Shown here piece by piece: positions 33,440-42,064 of a DNA stretch of 64,000 nt. The notes under the pieces were generated by a model that was not told the origin of the DNA, did no database searches, and worked only from the letters and a program-made list of their open reading frames with translations. Both the position numbers and the translations under genes were made by a program. The first letter of the stretch is position 1. Every line of letters starts with the position of its first letter. Source of the DNA: Granulicella sp. L60 (GTDB lineage: Bacteria > Acidobacteriota > Terriglobia > Terriglobales > Acidobacteriaceae); assembly GCF_009765825.1 (NCBI RefSeq), contig NZ_LMUR01000020.1:2994-66993 (forward strand), read 5' to 3'.

Positions 33440-35209
33440 CTACGGAGTAGTCGGCAGAAGTACGCCGGGGATAACGTTCTGCACAATGGCTTGCGCGTAT
33501 TCCAGTCCCCCCTTAGAGAGTTCGAGAATCGCCTTGGCCTTTGTCAAGTCATTTCGCAATCGGTCGAGTTCGGTGTTTAGCTCGGCCTCAAGCGATTCGA
33601 TGCTCGTAATGCTTTTCTGGGCGATCTGTAGCTCTTTCTGAGTTTGATCAGCCTGCCTTTGGACCTCGGCCACCTGATTGCTCAGATTGGTCATAGAATT
33701 GACCAGCGCGACAAATGTTGGATTGGGCTGGAATTTACCCGGCATAAATACCCCTGGTGGAGGCATCAGGGGTATACATTTTCCAAACACCCGTTTGCAC
33801 GGTATTTCAAAGTGTCCAAGGAGTTGAATCTTATCCAGTTTCTTTGCGACCATTTCGGCTTTTTGCGCGCCCAAGCTCGTTAGTTTCTGCTGCAAGCCAA
33901 TGATCTGCCCCTGAAAATCGACGACATTCTTATTTAGACCGATGCTTAGATCTTTCGCCTTCGTCAAAGCGGTCGCCTGGAGATCAAGTAGCTCCTGTTG
34001 CGCAGCGATAGCCTCATTGGTCGAGTCAACCGCGGCTTCTGCGGCGGTAAGGGTCGTAGTGAACGGCGCCAGGAAATTCGTCGGAGAAAAGTCGTTGTCT
34101 GCAATGCAGGTCGCACCGGCTACGTCCAGCCCACAATTCATGCTGAATAGCCCTTCCAAGGGGCCAAGCAGGTCCGCCGCCGCGCCATCACTGTCGACCA
34201 TGATGGCCGAGGGGTTTCGGGCTCCCTCGAAATCGTCAATATATTCGCTCAGGGGATTCCCGCTAGCGCCCGCGGCGAGATAGTCGCTCATCGTCTGCTT
34301 GATGCCTCCTGGATATCGCTGATGCAGCAGCTTCCACCATTGGCTCACTGCCGCGTCCGCCACGGCAGAGTGATATCCGGACATCTCGTACGTGAGAACC
34401 ATCAACCAGCTTTGAAGCCAAGGGTCCTGACTAGTGCCCTTGAGGTTTTCTTCTCCGCTGTAGACCAAGGCGGCGCTCCAGATTGCAAATTCACTTTGAG
34501 TAGGGCGGTCGCCAGCCGCTAGCTTCCAATGGACGATGATCGCGGGAAACTTACCCATCCACGTCCCCAAAGTAAATGTGCCAGGATTCACATTATTGTA
34601 GTTATAGGGCACGATCTGGCCGGGTTTGACCCCTCTACGGAGCAGTGCCAACCAACCTTTCCCCACGGAAACCGGGTTCAGCCCGAGCACCATCGAGCCG
34701 GATGCTTGATCACCGCCATTCCCGTAGTTCAGGATGTTGCGTGCAACGTCATGAAATCCACAAACGCCGGCCAGCGCCCCAAGGCCGATGTAATCATCAG
34801 GAGCTTCTGTGTCGTTGGTATCAATTGGGGAACGGCGGAATAGTCCCGGTTTCACCTGGTCGCCCTGAACCCCGGCAGCAATTCGAGCTCTGTCGTAGCT
34901 CACATTTTGCAATCGCATCATCACACAAGCTTCGGCAGTGTAAAGCAACCCGTTGTTCGTGGAAGGATCACGAGATTTCTTATCCACGGGAACGCTGTGG
35001 ATGATGCCGTAACGATCCGTGTACGGTGCCCAAACTGCTGACGTAAAGCTTTGCGCCGAAACAGGCGATGCTGTGAGCAATACACTCGCGTTTAATATCA
35101 ACCCGAAGAATCCTATAGACGACAGGCGGACACTCTTGACTATCAAAGGAAATGCTCTCTCAGCAGAAAAACGAAGGGCACAATTGAGTGCAGGCGTTGA
35201 AAGATTCAT
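33440..35209 (-). CDS. exported protein of unknown function with C-terminal coiled coil
   Basis: This protein of 589 residues has a long signal peptide (hydrophobic core IGFFGLILNASVLLTA, cleavage near SAQS). Residues ~55-340 are a globular, tryptophan-rich region without a motif I know. Residues ~390-570 form long heptad-rich helices (TEAAVDSTNEAIAA-type, VAEVQRQADQTQKELQIAQK, LEAELNTELDRLRNDLTKA). Two cysteine pairs lie in the hinge (CKRVFGKC). It stands alone on the minus strand between two IS regions. An outer-membrane-associated or surface function is possible but is not shown. Confidence 0.75.
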   Translation of the reverse strand: MNLSTPALNCALRFSAERAFPLIVKSVRLSSIGFFGLILNASVLLTASPVSAQSFTSAVWAPYTDRYGIIHSVPVDKKSRDPSTNNGLLYTAEACVMMRLQNVSYDRARIAAGVQGDQVKPGLFRRSPIDTNDTEAPDDYIGLGALAGVCGFHDVARNILNYGNGGDQASGSMVLGLNPVSVGKGWLALLRRGVKPGQIVPYNYNNVNPGTFTLGTWMGKFPAIIVHWKLAAGDRPTQSEFAIWSAALVYSGEENLKGTSQDPWLQSWLMVLTYEMSGYHSAVADAAVSQWWKLLHQRYPGGIKQTMSDYLAAGASGNPLSEYIDDFEGARNPSAIMVDSDGAAADLLGPLEGLFSMNCGLDVAGATCIADNDFSPTNFLAPFTTTLTAAEAAVDSTNEAIAAQQELLDLQATALTKAKDLSIGLNKNVVDFQGQIIGLQQKLTSLGAQKAEMVAKKLDKIQLLGHFEIPCKRVFGKCIPLMPPPGVFMPGKFQPNPTFVALVNSMTNLSNQVAEVQRQADQTQKELQIAQKSITSIESLEAELNTELDRLRNDLTKAKAILELSKGGLEYAQAIVQNVIPGVLLPTTP

Positions 35210-35543
35210 TGATCAGTCTCCTAGAGAAGGTTCGCAGGTCAGAGATTGGATCTTCGAAACGCTGTATTAAGTTGTTGGTAATTGCAACTGCGATTCTATG
35301 CCGAATAGGATCGAGCGATTTGTCATTGGCGGGAATATTAGTCAGTAAGCGCCAAATCGCCAAGTCACTCATGGAGCCGCGACTCGGCAAGCGGAAATCG
35401 GCTTCTGCCAAGGAAGTCCTCTGGCTGAGATCAGCAGCTCGTGTGCTTTCACGATCTCGCTGCGCACCTCTGAAAAGAGAAATATCCCCTGTGGACACCC
35501 CTAAAGAGAAAAGAAAAGCCTAGATAAACGAGAGAGAATCTCT
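35210..35543. other. 334-base stretch without a recognised gene
   Basis: One plus-strand open frame (35188-35523) crosses the start of the minus-strand gene but has no recognisable domain. The promoter of the exported-protein gene should lie near 35210-35280 on the minus strand; no clear boxes were identified. Confidence 0.4.
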
Positions 35544-35793
35544 GCGGGGAGGTCCGCCCTCCCCGCAACGCCTGTACGCTGTTCAAGACTTCCCGCAAGC
35601 GGGCGAGTCTCACGTAGCTGGCCGTCAAGAGTGCCTCCGCAACGCAGTGACTCGATCACCATTTGGGGACTTGCGCCTTGACGGCTGAGCAGTGATGCAA
35701 ACGTCCAGTGGGGAGTAGCACCACCGCAGCAAGGGTGAGTGCCGGTACAGGCGTGACGAGGGCATCGCAAACACTTCAACACAGGAGGAATCA
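35544..35793 (+). ncRNA. candidate IS110 leader / bridge-RNA region
   Basis: This is a 250-base non-coding leader directly in front of an IS110-family transposase. It begins with a strong hairpin, GCGGGGAG-gtccgcc-CTCCCCGC (35544-35566). It continues with sequence that has no open frame, up to the AGGAGG ribosome binding site at 35783-35788. In IS110-group elements this region encodes the bridge RNA that pairs with donor and target DNA. The exact RNA ends cannot be set from sequence alone. Confidence 0.45.
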
Positions 35794-37072
35794 TTGGAAT
35801 ACTTCGTCGGGATCGACTGGGGAACACAGACTCACCGGATCGCCGTGCTGGATAGAAATGGGCGAGTGGTCGAGCAGTTCAACGCAGAACACAGCGGTGA
35901 AGGCCTCGTGGTCCTGGTCAACAAACTTAAACAACGAACCGCGTGTGATCCCGCTTTGGTCGGGATCGGCATTGAGGTCGCCTGGGCGCTCTCGTGGAAA
36001 CTCTCGTCGAAGGTGGCTTTGCCGTCTTCTCGATCAATCCCAAGCAAGTAGATCGTTTCCGTGACCGTTTCACCGTTGCTGGAGCGAAGGACGACGCGCG
36101 GGACGCTCTGGTGCTGGCCAGCTCTCTGCTCACAGACAGGCACAGTTACAGGCGAGTAGAGATCGACTCTCCCGATCTGCTTCGGTTGCGCGAGCTTTCC
36201 CGCTTTCAGGACGAGCTGAAATCGAGCTTAGGCGCGGCACGAACCGCTTGTGGCAGCAGCTACATCGATACTACCCTCAGATGCTCTCGATCAGTCCTGC
36301 TGCGGATGACCGGCTTATGTGGGATCTGCTGGAAGCAGCACCGATGCCGGCTGTGGGCGCAAAGATCAGTTCCCTTCGTGTTCAGCGCATTCTCAAGGCG
36401 AACCGCATCCGGAAGCTTACAGCAGACGAGGTGCTCAAGGCATTGAAAACCACGCCGCTAGCCTTGGCTCCAGGTGCAGCCGAATCAGCCTGTGAGCATG
36501 TTCTACTCTTGCTTCCTCACGTCAAGCTGTTAGAGGAACAGTTGCGTGAGGTAGGCAATCGTATTAAGAAGCTGCTAGTTGCTATGACTGAGGCGAATGT
36601 TGAAACGGACATTCCTCCGTGTGACGCCAGCCTGATCCTGGCAATTCCAGGAGTCGGTCCAGCCGTCGTCGCAACGCTTCTGACTGAAGCCTCCAGACCG
36701 ATTCGTGAACGGGACTACGAGGCTTTGCGCTGTTATGCTGGCACGGCTCCGGTGACCAAGCAGAGCGGCAAGAGAAAGACCGTCGGCATGCGTCAGGCAT
36801 GCAGTCCCCGCGTACGCAACGCGGTTTTTCATTGGGCGACGAGTAGCCTTTGCTGTGACAGCAGGAGCCGAAAGCAGTACGACGCATTGCGGGCAGCAGG
36901 CCATCTTCACGCACGAGCACTGCGCGGTTTGGCCGACAGACTGCTCGGCGTCCTGATCGCTTTACTAAAAACGCAAAAAACCTTTGATCGGGCAAGACGA
37001 GCCGGCAACTTGGCTAAGAACTCTCTGATCATCGCTATAGCTGAGGGCTGCCTATCGGCAATTTCTCAATGA
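35794..37072 (+). pseudogene. IS110-family transposase broken by two frameshifts
   Basis: Three consecutive frames together give one IS110 transposase. The first (35794-~36010) has EYFVGIDWGTQTHRIAVLDR and VGIGIEVAWAL, parts of the DEDD catalytic domain. The second (~35994-36240) has FSINPKQVDRFRDRF and AGAKDDARDALVLAS. The third (~36248-37072) has the C-terminal serine/helix-hairpin region, ILAIPGVGPAVVATLLTEAS, and CYAGTAPVTKQSGKRK. Frame changes near 36000 and 36240 inactivate it unless they are sequencing errors. The TTG start at 35794 has AGGAGG five bases upstream. Confidence 0.85.
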
Positions 37073-37163
37073 GGCCGGAAGCACACTTCTGGTGGAAAGC
37101 GCGTCTTCGAGACTAACCGCTGCGCCTCGTACTTGCTGATGATCCGCAGAGCTCCGCTTTTCA

Positions 37164-37385
37164 TTAGGGATTGTGGACTACGCCATCTAGTTCAATCTTC
37201 GAGCACCAGAAACAGAAGCGGACGTCTCTCCCCGGTGCTAGCTGGCTCGTGTCTAGACGCCGCCAGTAGTGGATACCAACACGGCATAGCAATCCGGCTA
37301 CTGCACTAGATTCGTGCTCTCTGTTCGGCCAAAGCCGGGCCAGCGAAGCTATGAGCGAAGCGTCGGGGCTGCGTTCCAAGTTCAT
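37164..37385 (-). CDS. small hypothetical protein with CxxC pair
   Basis: The open frame from ATG 37385 encodes 73 residues. It ends in CRVGIHYWRRLDTSQLAPGR and then RFCFWCSKIELDGV, a compact pattern of W, C-x2-C and basic residues that looks like a small metal-binding or nucleic-acid-binding protein. A much longer frame continues upstream antisense to an IS3 element, and I regard that part as spurious. It lies alone between two IS remnants. Confidence 0.45.
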   Translation of the reverse strand: MNLERSPDASLIASLARLWPNREHESSAVAGLLCRVGIHYWRRLDTSQLAPGRDVRFCFWCSKIELDGVVHNP

Positions 37386-37565
37386 CCGTGCTCCTGGCTT
37401 TTCGGCATGAGGATGGCTATGAACGTAGACACCAGCTTGTGGACTTTTGTTCCCCAGTGAACCCCCATATGTACTACGGAATCGGCTAATGAGATGGTCG
37501 GCCGCTTGCTTTTCATTCCCAGCAGGTGATCGCTGGGAGCAAGCTGTGACAGGAGGATCATCGCT

Positions 37566-37651
37566 ATGCAGATACATTCGATTGGCATCGACCTGGGCAA
37601 GACGACGTTTCACCTTGTGGCGTTGGGTGCTTCGGGCAAGGTGCTGGTGAA
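37566..37651 (+). pseudogene. IS110-family (IS1111-like) transposase stub, interrupted by IS3
   Basis: ATG 37566, with AGGAGG upstream, encodes MQIHSIGIDLGKTTFHLVAL and GASGKVLV, the conserved start of an IS1111-type transposase. The frame is cut after 28 residues exactly where the left inverted repeat of IS3 copy 2 begins. The remainder of this transposase is not found in the window. Confidence 0.8.
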
Positions 37652-38810
37652 TGGAGTGCCCGGCTCTTTTTGTACCAGTTGGGAAGCGATAAAACTGGAA
37701 TAAGAGGAGCGATGTATGACGCGAGGCAAGAAGCATACAGCGGAGCAGATCGTGAACCTGCTGCGGCAGGTTGAGGTCGGAGTAGCGAACGGCAAGACGT
37801 TGCCGCAGGCGTGCAAGGAAGCCGAGATCGTAGAGCAGACGTACTACCGTTGGCGTAAGGAGTACGGTGGATTGAAGGTGGACCAGGCACGGCAGCTGAA
37901 AGAGCTTGAGCAGGAGGACGCGAAGCTGAAGCGGTTGGTCTCCGAGTTGAGTTTGGAGAAGCTGGTGTTGAAGGACATCGCCTCGGGAAACTTCTAAGCC
38001 CTGAACGACGGCGCTGTGCGGTGATCCATGCGCGTGATGCGCATGGCATGAGCGAGCGACTGGCGTGCCGTGTGGTGAAGCAGCCACGCGGCACCCAGCG
38101 CTACCGACCGACACAGCGGGAAGACGAAGACACGCTTACTCAGGCCATCGTCACGTTGGCCAGTCAGTATGGCCGCTATGGATACCGCCGGATCACGGCG
38201 TTGCTCAAGCGGACAGGCTGGCAGGTTGGCAAGGACCGGGTAGAGCGGATCTGGCGTCGTGAGGGGCTGAAAGTTCCACAGAGACAGAAGCCAAGAGGGC
38301 GGTTGTGGCTCAACGACGGGTCGTGCGTGCGGCTGCGCCCCGCGCACGGCAACCATGTCTGGAGCTATGACTTCGTGAGCGCTAAGACGCATGACGGGAG
38401 GACGGTGCGGATGTTGAACCTGATCGATGAGCACACCAGGGAGAGTCTGCTCGTGCGTCCCGAACGGCGATGGAGCAGCGCCAAAGTGATCGAGGCGCTG
38501 GCCGATGTGATGGTGATGAAGGGCGTTCCAGAACATATCCGTTCCGACAATGGCCCTGAGTTCGTCGCCAAAGACCTTCGCAAATGGCTGGCGGATACAG
38601 GTGCAAAGACGCTCTATATCGAACCCGGAAGTCCCTGGGAGAACGGTTACTGCGAGAGCTTCAACTCGAAGCTCAGAGATGAGTTCCTGAATGGAGAAAT
38701 CTTCTACTCGCTGAAGGAGGTGCAGGTTCTGGCCGAACGCTGGCGGGTTCACTACAACACGATCAGGCCGCACTCGTCGCTGGGTTATCGCTCACCGGCC
38801 CCAGACATGG
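37652..38810 (+). mobile_element. IS3-family element, copy 2 (left end retained)
   Basis: The left inverted repeat TGGAGTGCCCGG...TTTTGTACCAGT spans 37652-37679. orfA and orfB follow, but the matching right inverted repeat is not found after orfB, and similarity to copy 1 ends near 38810. The element inserted into an IS1111-like transposase gene. Confidence 0.75.
37716..37997 (+). CDS. IS3-family transposase orfA
   Basis: This HTH protein of 93 residues (Transposase_8 type) has KKHTAEQIVNLLRQVEVGVA and QTYYRWRKEYGGLKVDQARQ, ending in a leucine-rich coiled coil (ELEQEDAKLKRLVSELSLEK). It binds the element's ends. orfB continues in the -1 frame, so the active transposase is made by programmed frameshifting near the end of this gene, as in other IS3 members. 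ATG 37716 has GAGGAG upstream. Confidence 0.92.
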   Translation: MTRGKKHTAEQIVNLLRQVEVGVANGKTLPQACKEAEIVEQTYYRWRKEYGGLKVDQARQLKELEQEDAKLKRLVSELSLEKLVLKDIASGNF

Positions 38811-38842
38811 AAGTGCTCGGTAGTGAAAGAGAACAATTTTAG
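38021..38842 (+). CDS. IS3-family transposase orfB
   Basis: This is a DDE integrase-type transposase: HTH_21 region (GRYGYRRITALLKRTGW), then WSYDFVSAK (D), IRSDNGPEFVA (D) and GYCESFNSKLRDEF (E). It lies in the -1 frame relative to orfA, so the GTG shown is only a formal start. The end is abnormal: after SLGYRSPAPD the frame runs into unrelated sequence (MEVLGSEREQF), because the right end of the element is missing. Confidence 0.9.
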   Translation: MIHARDAHGMSERLACRVVKQPRGTQRYRPTQREDEDTLTQAIVTLASQYGRYGYRRITALLKRTGWQVGKDRVERIWRREGLKVPQRQKPRGRLWLNDGSCVRLRPAHGNHVWSYDFVSAKTHDGRTVRMLNLIDEHTRESLLVRPERRWSSAKVIEALADVMVMKGVPEHIRSDNGPEFVAKDLRKWLADTGAKTLYIEPGSPWENGYCESFNSKLRDEFLNGEIFYSLKEVQVLAERWRVHYNTIRPHSSLGYRSPAPDMEVLGSEREQF

Positions 38843-38855
38843 AAAGGAGACCGTT

Positions 38856-39053
38856 GTGGAGGAATTGACCGCTTGGCAGCGATGGCGAATGTGCGATCGC
38901 AAGAAACCATACTCCAGCCGTAGTAAGGCAAACAAAGCCGCGCGCAAGCGCGGTATGTACATCTACGAATGTCCTATTTGTTTCGCTTTTCACATCACTA
39001 AGACGCTAAGAGCAGAGTCTAAGCGACCTGCGACCAACCATCCAGAAGACTGA
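38856..39053 (+). CDS. small protein with CxxC motif
   Basis: GTG 38856, with AAAGGAG seven bases upstream, opens a 65-residue basic protein: VEELTAWQRWRMCDRKKPYS, then IYECPICFAFHITKT. The ECPICxxFH pattern is that of small zinc-binding proteins common in phage and plasmid cargo. It begins just past the broken IS3 end, so its own promoter may have been replaced. Function unknown. Confidence 0.5.
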   Translation: MEELTAWQRWRMCDRKKPYSSRSKANKAARKRGMYIYECPICFAFHITKTLRAESKRPATNHPED

Positions 39054-39691
39054 AAGTCTGAGGCCCAGATCGTCGGGGATGCACCACGCTGGTTCTGTAT
39101 CGCCAATTCAATTCTTGAGTTCGTATAATGCATCACCGTTATTTCTCCGCAGAAGGAGCTTGATACTCGCTTCGATACAAGCGTGGCCTCGCGTTCGGAG
39201 GGATGCTCTTGCCAGTTTTGGAGTAAGCGTCGCAGACGCCGGTCTGCTTCACTAGCTTCTGGCTCGTTCCTCCACTCTAAAAAGTGTTGCAATTCGTGAG
39301 ACAGAAATAGCCCAACAAGAATTCGAATGATGCACTAGCGAACAGGCTTGCAAATCGCATGCTGTGATTCTGCCTCGATGTGCGGAGTCTATATGTTGCG
39401 CGGTGGCTTGTAACTAGTGATACTCGGGTGATCATTCTCATCCTCGCTCCTGCTCATCTTCTTCCTCCCTCAAATCCGAGATCATATTTGCGTATGTGCG
39501 GATTTAGAGGAGCACGTCATGCAGCAGAGATCCTTGCTGTGCCGATACTGTCCTCTAAATTTACTTTACACAATCAGAACCAACCCACGGAAGGAGATAG
39601 TATCCCGCCCCCGAAGCAAAATCCGGACGACGCGGCTGGCTCTCTATCTCGACTCGACCTAACAAGCGCCGAATGTATCCGGTAAATAGCT
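39054..39691. other. 638-base stretch without a recognised gene
   Basis: The stretch contains a minus-strand frame of 100 codons with a TTG start and no ribosome binding site (38990-39292) and a plus-strand frame of 101 codons (39380-39685). Neither shows a domain. It looks like eroded mobile-element sequence. Confidence 0.4.
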
Positions 39692-39970
39692 ATGGCGAAT
39701 ATGTCGTCAGTGCCGACCAAGACTATACGGCTGGAACCCGCAGTTCAAAACGCAGGGAGAAGGCAGGCCGATGGCCACTGGAGACGCCGGCGTGTCCTCG
39801 GTGCAAGGGTCAGGGGATATGACATTCCCAAACGGCCTTGGTCTTCGCAGGAAATGGCCGAAGCGGTACGTCTCTTTCTCCGAGATCCCCTGATGGTTAC
39901 ATCCCGCTGCCCGGTTCAACCAGGCTTCCCGCACCTGGGGCATAGGAAAACACCGAAGAACTCAACCTAA
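39692..39970 (+). CDS. hypothetical protein, doubtful
   Basis: This open frame of 92 codons is arginine-rich at its centre (GHWRRRRVLGARVRGYDIPK). No domain is recognised and no ribosome binding site is visible. It is kept only because it lies directly ahead of, and on the same strand as, the Prim-Pol-like gene, with a 27-base gap. Confidence 0.25.
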   Translation: MANMSSVPTKTIRLEPAVQNAGRRQADGHWRRRRVLGARVRGYDIPKRPWSSQEMAEAVRLFLRDPLMVTSRCPVQPGFPHLGHRKTPKNST

Positions 39971-39997
39971 ATATCAATCGCTTTGATAAGGAGCCCT

Positions 39998-40810
39998 ATG
40001 AACTCTGATCTATCGCTGGCTGCTCAGCGCGGGTGGAAGATATTTCCACTCGTGCATAGCAGCCACTTTGCGGTGTCGCAGCCACTCCTGCACGACGCCA
40101 CCTCCAACGAGACGCAAATCGAACATTGGGAGAACATATATCCCGAGTGCAACTGGGCGGTGGCGACCGGAGAGGAGTCGGGAGTATTCGTCATCAAGTT
40201 CTCTCTCGATGACGGTTTAGCAACTGTGCGGGAGTTTGGCGAACGTGATCCTGATATCTCGCGCACGTTGCAGGTACGCCGCCCAAATGAGCTTCTCGCA
40301 TTTCTGGAATGGCCAGCGGCCAGATCCTCGATACTTACCTGCGGCATGACGGCGCCTGGCGCTCGCCTTCTGGGAGAAAAGAGCTATGCCCCCATTCCCG
40401 GTCCAGGTATGCAGATCCATCTTCACTGTGAGTACGTGGACAGGGAAGCCCCCGTACTCGCTGCGTCCGAGTGGCTGGTGGAACGCATTCACCAGGGCGG
40501 CCACAGGTACGGAGGGGTCCAACTCCTTGCGTTTAACCCACTGCCGAATGTTGCCCACTGTGTACTGCTCCGCTTTGAGCGGAAAGGCAACCGTTGGTTT
40601 TGTGATTTTTACGAGCCATCTGGAGTTGTGAGGATCTGTGAAACACTCATCTACCGTTCCAGCGAGACGGTAGTTTCGCTAGCTACGCGCGGCGGAGCAA
40701 TCATAAATTACGAAAACCGCGTCCGTCTCTACCGAGAAATGAAAATCGGTAACGGCAGCGTCCTGCTGAATCTCACCTCCGAACAGTACAACAAGCTGAT
40801 CGCCGCGTAG
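39998..40810 (+). CDS. Prim-Pol-like protein lacking catalytic acids
   Basis: The 270-residue protein begins like the N-terminal domain of bifunctional DNA primase/polymerases of mobile elements. It has LAAQRGWKIFPLVHSSH, QIEHWENIYPECNWAVATGE and SGVFVI. In active members the next residues are an LDxD metal-binding pair; here the sequence is KFSLDDGLAT, so the first acid is replaced and catalysis is doubtful. The remaining part is diverged, and no helicase domain follows. ATG 39998 has AAGGAG in front. It may be a regulatory or decayed replication protein of the integrative element marked by the recombinases downstream. Confidence 0.6.
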   Translation: MNSDLSLAAQRGWKIFPLVHSSHFAVSQPLLHDATSNETQIEHWENIYPECNWAVATGEESGVFVIKFSLDDGLATVREFGERDPDISRTLQVRRPNELLAFLEWPAARSSILTCGMTAPGARLLGEKSYAPIPGPGMQIHLHCEYVDREAPVLAASEWLVERIHQGGHRYGGVQLLAFNPLPNVAHCVLLRFERKGNRWFCDFYEPSGVVRICETLIYRSSETVVSLATRGGAIINYENRVRLYREMKIGNGSVLLNLTSEQYNKLIAA

Positions 40811-41012
40811 GGATAGCCCCGCTCGTAACTTCTCAAATTTTTCTCCGCCAAACTCGCGAGCGAATGCGGAAGCCCTGGACGGGGGCCTCCTGGATTTGCG
40901 CGCCCAAGCGTCAAACAGCCGATCAAAAATCGCCGGCTTTGGCGGCATCATGCAATGCGCCTGTGTGCTTGACGCAGCACAACACAGGCGCAACCTAACG
41001 AAGGAGTCATCA

Positions 41013-41237
41013 ATGCAAGACAACGTAGTGTGGACCTCTACCCTGGACGGTAAGTACGAGGTGACCGTGACACGTACCGACGATTATCATGGAGAACTCA
41101 CCATCTCAGAAGGCAATCAGGTTCTCCATCGTGAATCCGTCGGGCTATCGTACGGCGCCATCTTCGGACCGGACGTAGCGGATGTGGCTGATTGGCAGCG
41201 GACCGCGGCCGAGTTCGTGGACGGACAGAAGTCTTAG
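41013..41237 (+). CDS. small hypothetical protein, duplicated in the element
   Basis: This acidic protein of 74 residues contains VVWTSTLDGKYEVTVTRTDD, ELTISEGNQVLHRESVGLSY and GPDVADVADWQRTAAEFVD. AAGGAG lies seven bases before ATG 41013. A decayed second copy lies at 46905-47110, on the other side of the recombinase cluster. The family is unknown to me; the beta-strand pattern suggests a small beta-sheet domain. A strong stem-loop follows 57 bases downstream. Confidence 0.65.
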   Translation: MQDNVVWTSTLDGKYEVTVTRTDDYHGELTISEGNQVLHRESVGLSYGAIFGPDVADVADWQRTAAEFVDGQKS

Positions 41238-41293
41238 CCCAATCTGCAGACTCATAAATCGGCAGTGTGTAGGCTTTACAACATCACCCTGAT

Positions 41294-41341
41294 AGTGAAG
41301 GATTCCAGTGGCCGTGCTCAATGGCCTGGGGATCCTTCACT
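41294..41341 (+). terminator. long stem-loop, probable terminator
   Basis: AGTGAAGGAT and ATCCTTCACT pair perfectly over ten bases, with partial inner pairing of CCAGTGGCC and GGCCTGG. Only a short T-run (TTT) follows, so rho-independent termination is likely but not ideal. It lies after the 74-residue protein gene. Confidence 0.55.
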
Positions 41342-41635
41342 TTCACATGCACCACCGACAAAGTGCCTTAAAGTGAGCCACTGAGCGATGGCTGGCAGGT
41401 TTGTCCGACGACATTAGACCAATTTTGAAAGAGCGGAAACATGAGATGGAATGCAACTAGTGAATCCATTGCTGACCTTTATCTGTAGCCTGTCCCTCCT
41501 CTCGCGAGCTGCGCCGTGGGCATTTATTGGCTAGACGAGGTGGATAGCACTAAACAAAGAGAACAAGCAATGACACTACTGAAGTTCCCGAAGGGAATAG
41601 TGCCAGAAAATAACAAAACGCGTTGAAAGGAATCC

Positions 41636-41833
41636 ATGAGTCTTATTGAACAACTCAAATCGATGAATCGCGCTCTGACAGTGAAAGAGCTTGCAAATCT
41701 GCTTCATCTCGGCAAGACGGCTATATATGATATGGTCCGTCGTGGAGCGATCCCGTCTCTGCGCTTCGGCTACACGGTGCGCTTCGACCCTCACGAAATC
41801 GCAGACTGGCTTGAGCATCGATATATCAAATAA
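41636..41833 (+). CDS. excisionase-type HTH protein
   Basis: This protein of 65 residues has a MerR/Xis-like winged helix (HTH_17). ALTVKELANLLHLGKTAIYD gives the helix-turn-helix, and PSLRFGYTVRFDPHEIADWL the wing and closing helix. Such proteins steer tyrosine recombinases towards excision or act as copy-control activators. AAAGGA lies six bases before the ATG. Three recombinase genes follow within 2-4 kb on the same strand. Confidence 0.85.
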   Translation: MSLIEQLKSMNRALTVKELANLLHLGKTAIYDMVRRGAIPSLRFGYTVRFDPHEIADWLEHRYIK

Positions 41834-42064
41834 CGAGCTGTTATGTTGAGGCAGAAAGCGTCACATAAAAATAATTGTCCCGCACGGCATCGTCAGCGAC
41901 CGACAATTGGGAACATCGTAGCTGAAAAAATACTATCCTTCTTTCTCCGAAAGCCAATGGCTCAGAGTTAGTTAGACTTTTCACTCCTGGGGTGCGCTGA
42001 CATTCGTAGTTCTCCCCCAATTTCTCTCGACATTGCTTGACGTTGCAGTCTAGCCGGAGATACC

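Noticed and set aside
35188..35523. 111-codon plus-strand frame over the start of the exported-protein gene
   Set aside because: No domain, overlaps a better gene on the other strand, ends in lysine/arginine-rich chance sequence.
37386..38114. Upstream extension of a 316-codon minus-strand frame
   Set aside because: It is antisense to IS3 orfA/orfB and the IS110 stub; only the last 73 codons (37164-37385) look protein-like.
38990..39292. 100-codon minus-strand frame
   Set aside because: TTG start without ribosome binding site, overlaps a better-supported plus-strand gene, no domain recognised.
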